Assembly: GCA_022695795.1 (NCBI GenBank)
Contig: MU404055.1
Span: 310,001-374,000, forward strand
Reading direction: 5' to 3'
Source of the DNA: Biscogniauxia marginata
Taxonomy: Eukaryota; Ascomycota; Sordariomycetes; Xylariales; Xylariaceae
Length of the DNA: 64,000 bases
In this document: positions 43,713 through 55,911 of the stretch, piece after piece
Layout: every line of letters starts with the position of its first letter
How positions within the stretch are numbered: the stretch's first letter is position 1
The notes under the pieces: model-generated
Databases searched by the model: none
Told to the model about the DNA's origin: nothing
Seen by the model: the letters and a program-made list of their open reading frames with translations, nothing else
Made by a program: the position numbers and the translations under genes

Positions 43713-46023
43713 GTTAATAGATCCTTTTAATAAACATCAAAAGTCTAACTAATAGCTTGCACAAGGTGTCATTCAAGTCAATTCCTCGCTAGTAGTAGTG
43801 GACAAGCTGAGGAAGCACTTATAGTCGCGAAGAAGAGGGAGGGGAGTGAGAAAAGAGATATATATTTCCTTACGTTGAGAGCTTACCTTACCGAGCAACG
43901 GACGGTATCACGTACTTATCAATCTGATAGACGTGATTATCCCCTCTTTCTAGATGGTGGCAGTCCGAAGAGGTCAGCTTGCAGCAATACACACCCACCT
44001 GCCCACCTGGCATAGAGTCTATAAAGAGCTCGCACTAGGAGCTCCCAAGCTTCGATCAGCGGAGGGCGGGGTAGCTCCAGAGTCAGCTAGACAGGCAGAC
44101 CTTCGCTCTGCACATACATATATAACCTAGTATAGTATGCGAGCTGGCGGGTAAGCGATAAGGATTCCTGCCGGACAGGCTTGGCCGCGGCAACCTATTC
44201 GTTGGATGAGCGTTCATCCCTGCAGCCGTCCAGGAGATCAAGCTTTCTTATCCATATCCAGAAGGCCACGCAGGGGTCTGGCAGGTCGTCTTGTGATGTC
44301 CTTGCATAATAAGGGTGCGCTTGTATTTAGGACTCAAGCCCAAGTATGCAACAATAATGTCGAGTGGCTGGGAGTTGGGAGACGTGGGTAAATATGGCAT
44401 GGCATACTCATAGTATCGATAAGCTAGAGCTTGGCCTGCTGGATCCCTAGCAGAAGAAGCAAGGGGCGTGGATGTCTTACAACCCCGCCTACTGCTAGGT
44501 AACATAGAGGTTTTCTTATCGTGAGCTTCGTGATTTTATGATTCTATCAGATTCAAGAAATTTCGTAAGGACTTTGAAGTCTGCTGGCAAGTTAAAATTG
44601 TATTGAAACCGCCATTATTTAGACATGTACCTACCTATCGACCCAGCATGTGAAGTCATCTGATCTGTATCTATATCTACTCATTGTGGTACTCCTACCT
44701 AGGAAAAGGAGACCAGGCAAGAAAGATGCACAAAGCTAAACGTACCGATTATTCAAGTCTTTGGGTGATGAATATCCCTGCTATAATTGTATGTTCCAGG
44801 TCACAGTATTTGTCGTAGTCAATAAGTGGCCATATTCAAGCCTTAGGTATTGAAGAGAGCTGAGACGGAATTGCATTACCTACAACCTAGCTAGGTATTT
44901 CAGGGTCAAGAAACGAAGTTATAAAATAATTATAGACCAGCAACTTGACTACATCAAATCGTAACTCAATTCTAAGTTTTAACATTAGTCTTCTGCCATA
45001 ATGGCATCAAAATGAGTGTCCCATGTATACCTATGCTTATGCCATCATGAGATCATCTATAGGGTTGAAGTTTACCTTATAGTAGAAAAGTTGCTATTTC
45101 ATCAATTTGACTTATGAGTTTCGACGTAACGAGAACATAGTGACGAGTGCAGTTTTAAAGAGCCGAGGTATTTACATTTCCCCCGTTGTAGATTGCCTTG
45201 CATAGGTATATATGAGGTAAATGGATACCTCACAAAATCAGATTTGGCAAGTTTCTAGATAGTATGTTGGTTTCACTCCTTGCTACTGTTGTGGCAGTAG
45301 GTTGGTAACTTAGGAATAGGTGATCACGTAGTTGCCATATGATATATCTGAAATTCGCGTATTTACTCAAATGCAAGGGAGACACTCTCCGTTCTACCCG
45401 GTAGAGCCGCTCCGGATGTGTGGGGGTTTTATTACGGCTATATTGTCACCACAGTTGAGCCAACCACGCGCTGCCTACGAGAGCCTCTATTTCGTCGGTA
45501 TACCGCTTATGTCATAAATACCCGATATTAGGTTAGGTAAGAGAAAGTGTCCTTGGTAGGTATATGGAAAATCCCCCCTTTCCATCTCGGAACCCCCGAC
45601 AGCGGGCCGTTGCGAATCGCCCCCCTATGCTACCAAATGGCGGTTGCGCGGCTTCCGGGCTCTCACGATTTATCCGTGCTCGCCGTTAGTTGCGAATAAT
45701 GTCAGAACTATACTCATCGCGGGTAAAGTCGATTAGCACTGTTAGGTGCAGATCTTGCTATGGCGTCAAATCAGCAGACGTCACGATACATATGTGTAGA
45801 GACATCCCTGGCCATGGCAAGTGAGCATCGACCTGCCGCTCTCGAAGCTCGGCATTACCAGACACATATCCAGCTGGTGTCTAAATTCATTGGTAGTCAC
45901 GGGAGTAACTATTTCAAGAATGAAGTACCCATGACCACCTTCAATGGCCATCAGCTGGCGGGCAAATCTGACGTCTTTGGGACCTACCCCGAGTAAACTT
46001 GGTCTCGAACCATCGTCTACGCC
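43713..46023. other. Gene-poor intergenic region
   Basis: About 2.3 kb, largely AT-rich with TACCTA/TAGGTA strings (44630-44700, 44870-44900, 45535-45560). Short frames at 44206-44391, 45332-45517 and 45760-45996 have no recognisable protein features. Nothing was called. Confidence 0.5.
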
Positions 46024-47666
46024 ATGATGCTTCTCAAGTTGCTCACTTTTACCGCGTTGTCATTTCTATGTCTGTCAGGGATCCCACCAGACCCATTACA
46101 TCCTAACAGCATAGACGCAGGAAGCGGAACAGGTGAACAACAAGGGACACTCCGAACCTCGCGCCATATTAAAGCTTCGCTTCAGCCCCGAATGGTCAAT
46201 GTGACACGTCCCCCTACCGTCGTTACGAATGGAACTTTCAGGATCACGCCAAGGTGGGGGAAGGAAGACCTGTTTGCCTTTGGGGCTGGGATCGTATACA
46301 TGATGGACCGTCCGTTACGAGACCTATTGCCGACACTATGATGTAGACCAAGGCTGACCTACTTAGTTGCGATTGGAACGCCGGGGCAAGAGATCGCGGT
46401 CATTCTCGACACCGGCTCGTATACTATGCTCGTGAATCCCGATTGCATTCGCGCGGCAGACGAGAATGCCTGTGAGATGTACGGGCACTATGACACGGGC
46501 AAGTCCGCCACTGCTCAGTATTTGAATTCCTACTTCATTGCCCAGTTTGGCACCGGCTATATGGAGGGAGCCTGGTACAACGAGACAGTCTACGTCGGAC
46601 AAGACAGTAGGGAGCCCCAACGGAGTAAACTATACGTTGTATGCTGAGTAACCCTCGTCGGGGATGTAGGCTTGCCTCTCCCGGATTCGAGAGTCGGCGT
46701 AAGCACGTGGAGCGACTACCTCTGGGCCGGTGTACTTGGCGTATCGTACGGTATAGCATGGAATACTGGCTATCCAACGCTATTAGATCTGTTGGTTTCC
46801 GAGGGCTATATCGAAGTGCCCATTTTCAGCTTGGGCGTTGGCTATCAGAGTGGTAGAAGCTCTAGTAAGTTGTGCACGTTCGACTAGTAAACCCCGTCCC
46901 CGAACTATAGCATACTGAGACAGTGTTACGTAGGCGATATAATATTCGGGGGTGTAGATCGTTACAAGTACAGTGGCTATCTAGAACCAGTCGAGATTTA
47001 CCCTAAGCCATCTACACAGATAGAGCTCTATGATCAAGTTGGGTGAGAACAGCACCCCCTTTTAATCCACTCATGGCTCTTACTATTATGATACTGATGC
47101 CTGCAGCTACTGGATAAACCTAACATCCCTGGGTATGACACCCCCTGACCAGGAAGAAACGACATTGACAAATAGCGATTTTGAGCGAATGATGTTGATT
47201 GACAGCGGCTCCACATACACGTATATTGACGCCGACCTGGTGGCAATAGTCGCCAAAGCGCTGAACGCTTATATTGACGACCGGGGTGTTTATTACGTCC
47301 CTTGCGAGAGCCGCGAGCTAGATGGCTACGTGAACTTCGGCTTCAACTACGGTAACATGATTATCCGAGCCAGCTACGCTGATTTCATCGTCGATTTTGA
47401 TGAATATTGCGCTCTTGGCATTCAGCCGGCAGATGCTGGAATAGCGACGTGGGTACTAGGGAACAGCTTTATCCGAGCTGCTTATAGTACGTTGGTATTC
47501 AAACCGCCGTACCCGGAGCTCGCTAATATTTGACGTAGTTGTATTTGACCAACAGAATGACGCGATATGGCTCGCTCAATATTCCCCGTGTGGTGATAAC
47601 GGCATCTCTGACCTGACTCTGGACGCGGGTCGGGAACTCTGGTTAGACATGACGGGACTATGTTGA
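46024..47666 (+). CDS. Secreted pepsin-like aspartic protease (A1)
   Basis: Six exons: 46024-46309, 46367-46606, 46670-46864, 46934-47042, 47107-47486, 47539-47666; 445 residues, all junctions GT..AG and phase-consistent. The start gives a signal peptide (MMLLKLLTFTALSFLCLSG) and a propeptide of about 70 residues. Both aspartate motifs are present: ILDTGSYTMLVN in the N-lobe and LIDSGSTYTYID in the C-lobe. Further family motifs are GVLGVSYG, IIFGGVDRYKYSG, and WVLGNSFIRAAY before the C-terminal IVFDQQNDAIWLAQY. Potential N-glycosylation sites: NVT, NGT, NET. No GPI-type C-terminus: it ends DMTGLC. Short exons mean simple frame scanning would miss it as broken. Likely role: extracellular protein digestion at acid pH. 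It converges on the hydroxylase gene, 96 nt away. Confidence 0.85.
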
Positions 47667-47762
47667 CTGGCTCAGAAAATCTCACGCGCAGATAGAAATG
47701 GTGAAGTATGTTTATTAAAAGAGTATTCATTCATCCTCCACATCCCTAGCTCCGGGCCCGAG

Positions 47763-48623
47763 TTAGACATCTGGCCCACGAATATCCTCACTCAAGGGAC
47801 CCTGACGAGTCCAAATGTTCATGCCTAGCTTAGAGCCGCTTGTTACTGGCAAACCGGCATGCAATGTACGCTGATCCCCGGTGCCATCTTCCAGCATATT
47901 TTGCCAGAACACTGCGTTGCCAACCACGGGCCGGAATGTCACCCCGTTCTCCCACGGTTCGTCGCAGTCGACAAACTCGCACCACCGCTTGTTCTGCGGT
48001 GCCGCCACCATGGGGAAATTCGTCCCGCCGCCCGTGACATTCTCGGCGGTAACGTAGGCGAAGAATGAGCTCAGCCTGTTGCCCCCCATTGCGGACGTCG
48101 CATGAGCTGCATTTGTGAACCAGTCCGTATGAAAATGGTAATGCTCGCCCTTGGCGTATTTGACGAGCTGCACTGGCTCGAGGTGTGTCCACGGGATATC
48201 GAAGCCCTGGAACAACAGCGCTCGCTCCTCAATGCAGCGCACGATATCGTCCCGCGGTACGTTTGTCGATTGCGAAGTGCGCGTCTGGCGTAGGCCCTGA
48301 GCGCCTGAAGAATCGGCAACAGCCGATTTCTTGAAGGTATCCTTACTATGACATAGGCTATCAATTACTAGGTCTTCAGAATCAATACTACCTAGGGCTA
48401 CTCACGTTATTTCTCGAAGATGCGCTTGTTCCGCTTCTGTCAGGAAATTCGCCAGATATATGACCAGCGGTGATCTGGATACTATGTGACTTTGAAACGG
48501 GGGGTGCTGACAAGAAGCACCGAGAGCCATGGGTTTCTGCGCATCGTCCACATCGTGGTGACTGTGTGCGCTGGTAGTCGCCGCAGCGAGCGCTACGAGC
48601 AGTATCGACTTCAAAATCCCCAT
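47763..48623 (-). CDS. Prolyl-4-hydroxylase-like 2-oxoglutarate/Fe(II) dioxygenase with signal peptide
   Basis: Two exons, 48623-48406 and 48345-47763; 266 residues. The start gives a signal peptide (MGILKSILLVALAAATTSA) followed by a His/Asp stretch. The P4H domain (about 60-255) has FLTEAEQAHLREIT, RTSQSTNVPRDD, LVKYAKGEHYHFHTDWF, and RTLHAGLPVTSGSKLGMNIW. The iron ligands H145, D147, H235 and the 2-oxoglutarate-binding K245 are all visible, so it should be active. It has no membrane segment and no KDEL/HDEL-type tail (ends IRGPDV). It shares a 467-bp divergent promoter region with the PDI-like HDEL gene to its right. Substrate unknown; proline or other residues of secreted proteins is the likely type. 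Confidence 0.88.
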
Positions 48624-49090
48624 CTCGAAGATACAATTGCACTTAATCGTCAAGGCGAACAATTCACGACGAATGGAAGTGGTGATGACATTGTTTAAAT
48701 CAGCAGAGATTCATGAGGTGTTGATCTTTTGTTTCCCTGCAGGCTTCAGTCATCATTTCCAACGCTCAGGGTCTCGAACGGACAGAGGTTGCAAAGTTGA
48801 AACATCAACCCCGATTCGAATCACACACATTCCTCCAGTAGGCGAATTTCAGGAGCTCTAGCACGACGACTAGGATTAATCAGGTCGTGCAGTGTGTGAT
48901 GTGCAACCCCTGCACTTCTGTGAGGGCCCCTGATCTGCAGGGTAAACAGGGGTAGCTACAGATAGGTAGTTATTTGACCCCGCCAGCTCCCCTCTTAAGA
49001 AAGCTTGGAGGGAATGTCCGTATACCAGACCACTATCAGTTTTCTTGTAAAGTGTTGAGTTCTGTGTAACTGGTAAAAGATTGGCCCAAG
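48624..49090. promoter_or_regulatory. Bidirectional promoter of hydroxylase and PDI-like genes
   Basis: 467 nt between two divergent start codons. No convincing open frame; mixed AT-rich stretches. No clear TATA, CCAAT or unfolded-protein-response element was identified by eye. Called only from position. Confidence 0.5.
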
Positions 49091-50459
49091 ATGAAATTCA
49101 GACAGTCGACGGTCTTGTTTCTCTCTCTTTCTGATTGCATATTAGCTTGGCAACACACCAGCGGAGACGAGTTTCGACGAGCTATCTCAGGCCATAACCA
49201 TGCTTTAGTTGCATGTAAGTCATATCAAGATCTAAAAATATTTGGTTCTGACGACGAACATAGTTGTAGAAGTATGTATTCCGCACTGAGCCTTTTAAGT
49301 CGGACATTTGGCTGATTGCTCTGCATTTGGCCACGATAGCCTTCAATGTAAGTTCAGCATGCGAATTACAGAATCTATAAGCATATGTTTCTAGGCTGAC
49401 AGGAACGTATCAGAGCCTCCAGCCAAGCTCTGGAGTCGGAATGGCTTCCTATTGCAGAATCAGAAGATGCTCTAATCAGCGTTGACTGTTCTGTTGAAGC
49501 CGCATTATGTAGCGAATTCGGTGTTATTTCGTACCCTGCTTTGAGGTTCTTTGATGGCCATGGGGGCATGAGGCCCTACCGAGGGCCCAGAAAAGCGTCA
49601 GCGTAGGTTCATCTAAATGTCTCTCTACCAATATCCATTTAGTCTAGACGCTGAGTTTCTTGGTTCCCTAGGATCACTTCATTCCTCAAAAGAGCCGTAC
49701 GTCCGGCGGTCTCAAAATTGAGTGAGAATAAGCTCGCGGCTTTCAAAACGGTAGATGACGTCGTATTCATCGCTCACTTGAACCCTAACGATGAGCATAT
49801 CAAAGACGCCTTCAAGACGGTCGCCTCGCAGTACCGAGACCGATCGTCCTTCGGCTCGGTAGAAACATCGGGATCAACGAACATTGTATGCTACAATAAT
49901 AGAGACGGGCAACGGTCGAAGATATCGGATCTCACAGCAATTGATTCTCTTCCCAAGTTTGTTGAAACTTGCATGGAGCCACTGATCGGAGAATTCACCA
50001 GAGCAAACGAAATGAAATATCTACAGGTAATGAATCCCCCGGTTTTCTTTTCAAGAGAGAGAGCATACGCACTCTAATTAACGTCTCGGCTGACATTTCG
50101 CGTTCGCCCAGGCCGGAAAATCGTTGGTGTTTTATTTCGCCACGACGTCAAAGGACAGCGAAGCCTTCGTCGACGCGATGAGGCCCGTGGCGAAGATGTA
50201 CAAGGAGTATCTCAACTTCGTCACGGTGGACGCCAACGAGTACGCCGATCTCGCCCTGCCGCTGGGTATAGCTCCCGGCGCGTTCCCGGCATTGTCGGTG
50301 CAGAACCCGATGTTCGGGCAGGTCTTCCCGTTACCCCGGAGGGAGAAGATCACGCCGGAAAACGTCGGGCGCTTCGTGATGGATATCGTACAGGGTAAGG
50401 TCAAGCCGTGGGACGGGCAGCTCGAGGATGAAGGCAGCCATTCACATGATGAGTTGTAA
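49091..50459 (+). CDS. PDI-like ER protein with HDEL tail and no CxxC
   Basis: Exons 49091-49214, 49264-49271 (8-nt microexon, tentative), 49403-49602, 49672-50026, 50112-50459; 344 residues. The N-terminus is a signal sequence (MKFRQSTVLFLSLSDCILAW). A thioredoxin-like domain follows: HNHALVAFVE, QALESEWLPIAE, LISVDCSVEAALCSEFGVI, YPALRFFDGHGG. Then come two further thioredoxin-fold (b, b'-like) regions, including AGKSLVFYFATT and FVTVDANEYADLALPLGI, and the protein ends SHSHDEL. Thus it is a resident ER protein. Where PDI has WCGHC, this protein reads RIRASSQ in the model, and no CxxC occurs in any splicing I could build in the 49215-49402 stretch. It is shorter than PDI (about 500 residues) and lacks a second catalytic domain, somewhat like ERp27. 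The 8-nt exon is the weakest part. Confidence 0.72.
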
Positions 50460-50688
50460 GGGGATGGTCTTGTAATACAGGTTGACAGATATAGACTGGG
50501 TTCGATAGCGACTTCATAAATAGCTAGGCATCTCACTACGGACAAGGTTTTCTCACTATCCAGACACCAACGACCATTTATAGCCAGTTCTCACGAAAAA
50601 GGGCCCTTCCAGCGTAAGTCATGACAAGATAACCACTGCCTTTCAAATATACCGTCAACGGCTTAATGTAACCTATTTGAAAGTCTCG

Positions 50689-53661
50689 TTACGGCAGACT
50701 CATGAACAACTCAAGTAGTTTCGGGTAGTCCGGGGCGCTATCAAATATCGTTAGCAGGAGATTCCCATCCTAAAAGAAATTAAAAATTAAAAAGTCCGAA
50801 GGTACACATACCCCAGTCCTGTCACTGGGTCCCAGCCCTCAATGGCCGGGAAGCCGGTTGTCTTGCATCCCCGGTTATCCCCCACGGTGATATCCTTGAA
50901 GACTTCAGGGTGGGAGTACTAAAAAAAAAGAATTTAGTATTATTTTCATCAAATATACCACATATTTTCCGTTTTCGTAGCTGCCGGCTTGCCAGATATA
51001 GAAAGGGAGAAAAGCAGGAAGAAAGGGGGGAGGGGGGAGTGTCTTACCAGAACCTGGTGAATGAAGCCCACGGGCGCCTTGCCAGCCGCCAGGCGCTCCT
51101 CGTTGACGAGGGTAACGACCGAGGCCCAGAGCGGCGCGGACGCCGACGTGCCGCCGATGCGCAGCAGCTCGCCGCCGCTCGAGACGACGAAGTTGTCGCC
51201 ATTGGCGGCGACGTCGGGGTACGCGCGGCCGAGCCTGTTGTACCTGCCGGCGCCGGCGCGCGCGTTGCTGTAGTTGCCGCCGGCGCCGGCGCCGTCGTAG
51301 CCCTCGAAGCCGAGCCCCGCCACCCCCAGGTACGCGGCGACGGCGCCGGCCTGCCACGCCGGCGCGTCGTAGATGTTGGAGAAGCCGCCGCCCGAGCGGA
51401 AGCGCGCCGTCGCCTCCTCCGGATCCGCGCCCGCCGTCCCGTTCGCCGGCAGGTACGTCGAGCCGACGGCGAGGATGTACGGGCAGCTCGCCAGGAACTG
51501 CGGGTTGAAGACGTCATGCTCCGGGCCCACTGCGGAGGGGAAAAAAAAAAAAAAAGGAGTCAGTGATTTTTTGGTCTATATTTGTAACTGTTTTTTAAAC
51601 CGTGAAACATCGTGTCTCAGGAACAAAAACACTCATACGAAATGCCAGAATAGGGCAGGCTCTACTCTCGAGCACAGGCTATAAGAGGCCAATAAAGAAC
51701 ACCAAAATTGAACTCACTGCAGCCCGTCGGGTTCGTGCCCGACGGGAAGCTGGCCACGCCGTCGTCGCCCGACGCGATCACGACGGTCGACCCTTGCAGG
51801 CCGAGCTTCATGATCTCGGCGCACTGCCGCTGCTGGTACGATTCGGGCAGGTCCGACTCGGCCCCGCTGTACGAGATGCTGATCACGTTCGTCGGCTCGT
51901 ACACGCCGCACATCAGCGCCCCCGTGTAGCCGGCCCTGTCGTGGGGGTTCGGGTACTCCGGGTCGCGGCATTCCGGGCGCGCGCAGTTCCCGGACTCGCC
52001 GTAGGCCTCAAAGGTGCAATAGCTGCCGTCGATCGCGTTCCAGAGATCTAGAGATCTAGGTCAGTCTGTTCTGGTTGATTGGGGGGGGGGCTGCTTTGAA
52101 CGCCGTGTGAGAAAAAAAAAAAAAGACTAGGTGTTTGTCGTCTCTTACTGTTGAAGAACCCGGTGTACACCAACGGCGACGACTGTTGAGCCTGCTGGTA
52201 CCATTCGTCGTCTACCTGGAAGAGCGCGGGCTCCTGCGGCCAGATCAGTCCGTACGCCATCTGGAAATCGAGGTTGGACTCGGACCCGGCCTGCCTCAGA
52301 TTCGTAGTCGCCCCCTCGCCGCCATCTACAGACAGGAGCTCGGGATACGTCCCGTTAGGGATATCGCTGTAGAACATTAGCGAAACCCTTCTTCCATCTA
52401 GTTCTTATGAGATCTTCATACTCGGTAAAAGCCCAGAAGAACGTGTCGAGGTCGAGCTGCGTGTAGTGCTGCCCGAGTGATTGGAAAATGCCAAGTTTGT
52501 TGTCGGGGTGTTTCTTCGTCCCCTTGGGGATGCCGTATAATGCTTTACAAAACAAGAGGAGGTTAGATGCGTGGAACTTCGTCTTTTTCTTCTGGAAAGT
52601 TCACTTACCTCTGATACAGTCTGGAGTAACATACACGTCGCAACCTTGCGCTAGTGTTAGGTTGCCACTCGCGATATCGGCCGGGTCAACGGGCTCTGCA
52701 AAACGCAGAGGTCCCTCATTGTTAGGCCCCGTGGTTCGTCTGGATAGTGAGATCTGTTGTCTGCTTCTCTTGCTCTTCAGCCTTTCTATCTCGCTAGGCT
52801 CGACAGGCTGAGCAAGCCGACGAAGCTTATCCGAGTTCTCTCTTTTCTTCATAGAGGCTGGTTCCTGGGTATTGCCGTAGCCCATGAGTTTGATTCCAGG
52901 TGTGATATAATCAATATGTTCCTTTACTTCCTTGGGTACATGATATCTTTCCAACGATTTAGTATTCTATAATCTTGCTGGTGATGCATATCACTTACTC
53001 GTCGCAGGCGATGTTCTTGACCCCTGTGTCCTGGTGTTCCCACACGTGGTAATCTGCTAATAGGAGGTCTTCCACCTGACCGACAGGAGCATCGAACTGG
53101 ATCCACTATTCAAAAGTAAGGTCAGTATATTGAATTTTATGTCTCTTTTATTACTCAAGAAGCATACATCTGACTCACTTGCTTGTTAGCCGATTGTGAA
53201 ATAGTATGCGACAGAATGCCAGCGTTCACGAGCCACTCCTTGATTGCGGCTACACTCGTTTGCGATGGAGCAAAAAAGTCTACAACCTCCTCTGCTGAGA
53301 GGTGTTTTCCATAGTTTTCAGACTCTGGGTTAGATCTTTCCATATCCATTAGCCTGATGTGAAAGAGGATATTGTGTATTTAGAGACTATACATATCCAT
53401 CAACAGTTCGTGTCCTGTCTGCAGGTTCGACTGCTTCAGCCCAATGCGCACAGGCAACAAGGCCTCAGATTCGGCTCTCCCTAACTTCGACCAAGATTTC
53501 TCTTGCTCTACTGTTCGCCTCTCGTGTCGGGTGTGAGTATGCGGGATACTGCGCTTCAATATCGGAGGATCTACATGTTTTATATCGTGACGGTAGATGG
53601 GATTCGCAGTAGCCTCGAATCTCAACAAGCTTGCCAGACAGAGCAAACCGAGAAACTTCAT
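50689..53661 (-). CDS. Sedolisin (S53) serine-carboxyl protease, tripeptidyl-peptidase type
   Basis: Ten exons on the minus strand: 53661-53393, 53353-53179, 53105-52999, 52946-52609, 52542-52422, 52366-52149, 52047-51718, 51529-51048, 50918-50812, 50737-50689; 731 residues. All junctions are GT..AG and in phase. Signal peptide MKFLGLLCLASLLRFEATA, then a long propeptide (NPESENYGKHLSAEEV, family motif). The propeptide contains KSKRSR flanked by two similar 11-residue units. Catalytic residues: Glu366 and Asp370 in ESNLDFQ, Asp504 in ASGDDGVA, Ser648 in GGTSASAP, all present. The C-terminus (DPVTGLGAPDYPKL) carries the Ca-site motif. Role: secreted acid tripeptidyl peptidase or endopeptidase. 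Its gene converges on the PDI-like gene. Confidence 0.9.
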
Positions 53662-54620
53662 TATATAACGTCTATCCGGCAAATAAAAGCTGAGTCAAGA
53701 GGTCAAGATTGTAAGCTGTGTATTTCGCAGTGCGTAGCATGTGGTCCCTCGGTGCCATATATCACTTTTCAACACGTGAAGCTCCTCTCTACCTATCTCT
53801 ACTCTTGGCGTGCTCACACATCGTGATAAGGCTCCATGCCGAGACGATGCGGTGTTGCTTAAGCCAAGACTATATATTAAAGCCTATTCATTCCCCATAC
53901 GACGGGTAAATAGCATAATAGCCCAACTATTTCGTGTCCCCTATCCCCGATGATCCTGAGCAAGGTTCAATATTGGGGTAAACGGTACAAAAGGCCATCA
54001 AAACTCAGCCTCCCAATTCTAGGATACATCAAATAGAGGTAAAAATATGTTGAATCTTCTACATCTTCTTATTAGAAACAAAGCCAATTAGGTTGGCCGA
54101 TTACATAGCTGATGCTAAGTCTAATTAATACGAATTAGAGGATAGAAACTAGCTACTCTAATGACCGCGGTTGAGTCGTCACAGCTTACCAAGAGGGACT
54201 TCCGCGAGACATCTTTCGTAGATACCTATATACAGTGTAATATATTTCAGCCCGACGACTCATTGGGAATGGGGATCTGATCTCCCGGCCTCGTTTCAAT
54301 ATAGCCGGTGACTAAGAGCGGCAAGTAAACCCACCTAAGGTGGCACACGCACTTATACCCGAACCCACCCATACAAATATTTGCCCATCCTTAAGACCGG
54401 GCCGGGTCATTTGGACATAGAATTAGCTAACGTAGTGAGGTCGATGAAAATTATCGATGTCAGATGGAATAGCTTTTCTCCGTACGCGAAGCCAGGCATA
54501 CCCATTATGGAGTTGATATGGCTCCTTCATGCTCCTGAATACGTTTAGTTGTACAGGACTTTGCCATTTCATAGGCATATTTGCATATTTCATTGGATAT
54601 CTATTAGGGTATTTTGTTAA
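53662..54620. other. Intergenic region
   Basis: About 960 nt between the sedolisin start and the RFC3 stop. AT-rich near 54050-54130. No gene or RNA recognised. Confidence 0.5.
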
Positions 54621-55911
54621 CTATCCCATGAGCTCGCAGCCCTCTCTCACTACGCCAACTACCGCGCCCGTCTGGATGGCCTCGTTTGCGCCGCCCGAAA
54701 CTCTGTATTCGATTTCTGCCAGCCCGTCCAGCCATCTGATCATGACTTCCGGTTTCACCTCCATCGTGACGAGCTGTTCCGACAACGCGGTGATGATATC
54801 TGCGAGCGCGAGACCGTTCGCGACTTTGAGCGTGTTGATGGTAGAGAGACAGGTGGTGACGTCGCTCGTGGTTAGCAGCGTGTTGGCAATCTTCGTGATA
54901 GCCTCGGGTGGCGGAGCTGCTATGCAGTTGTAGATGGTCTCTGTAGTGATATTCTCCCTGACGATATCCTTCTCGGGAATCTTGGGGCCGTCTCTTGGCT
55001 GCATCGGTGTGCCTGGAAAGGACGGGTTAGCGCACAGTAGGTGATGAAGGGAAATACCGTATGACTTACTGGATGCGTAACAGGCCTGGAGAACATTCAG
55101 AGCCCGTCGCATATCACCTTTGCTCAGCTTGACTAGAGCGTCTGTGGCCTCGCCAGAGATCTTGACCCCCTCTTCCAGAATGACCTTGTCCACCAGAACG
55201 CGGATGTCGTCTTCTTTCAGCGGGCTGAATCTGAAACGTGTGCATCTGGATAGCAATGCCGGGGACAGCTTGTGTGTATAGTTTGCAATAATACAAAAGC
55301 GAGTGTTTGCTGTGTATTTCTCCATGATTCTTCGCAGAGCCATCTGCGCCGTGCTAGTCATGGCATCCGCCTCGTCCAGGACGATAAGTTTAAAGCCTGC
55401 CATCCCCCCGGGTCGTGATGCTCCACCCATGGTGAAGATTTGCTTCGTCGATGCAAATGTCTTGATCTGCTCACGCACAACATCGATACCACGATCGTCC
55501 GAAGCGTTCAGCTCTAGTACCATTTGCCGCATGTTCTCGGCTCCGTATATTCGTCTGGCAAGGGCCAATACCGTTGAGGTCTTGCCGGTTCCCGGAGGGC
55601 CATAGAGGAGAAGATGAGGTAGTCGATTTGAATCGACGAACTTGTTGATGGTGGCTAGGATATCTTGGTGACCCGAGACGTCCTCGAGCGACACGGGGCG
55701 GTACTTCTCTACCCTGGAATCAATGGTTAGCATGCACTATCCTAAGAAGTCATATAATCGTAGTAGGTATTTACCATGGCAACGAGTCTTCGGCCTCGAC
55801 AGGTAGATTGGCAGCGCTCCGTTTACCTTTGGCAGCGTTGTCTGATGAGAAGATGATGTCTTTAGATGTTGTGGGGACATCAAGGTCCATTTCGTCCTCG
55901 AAATCAGACAT
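54621..55911 (-). CDS. RFC3: Replication factor C small subunit (RFC3-type)
   Basis: Three exons on the minus strand: 55911-55775, 55713-55070, 55012-54621; 390 residues. Motifs in order: [19 protein letters not shown], Walker [12 protein letters not shown] (about 84-92), [20 protein letters not shown], Walker [11 protein letters not shown], sensor [15 protein letters not shown], and the arginine finger [10 protein letters not shown]. Matches the Rfc3 (yeast)/RFC5 (human) member of the clamp loader. Acidic N-terminal extension of about 45 residues. Role: loading PCNA onto DNA; also part of checkpoint clamp loaders. Essential housekeeping gene. Confidence 0.93.

Noticed and set aside
45760..45996. 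79-codon frame just upstream of the aspartic protease
   Set aside because: Considered as a first exon, but the protease has its own signal peptide start at 46024 and the frame ends in a stop without a useful donor.
46024..47666. Aspartic protease as a pseudogene
   Set aside because: The interrupted frames looked broken at first, but five canonical introns restore one continuous 445-residue protein.
50905..51566. Large Arg/Ala-rich frames overlapping sedolisin exon 8
   Set aside because: Shadow frames of GC-rich coding sequence; the sedolisin frame carries the GGTSASAP motif.
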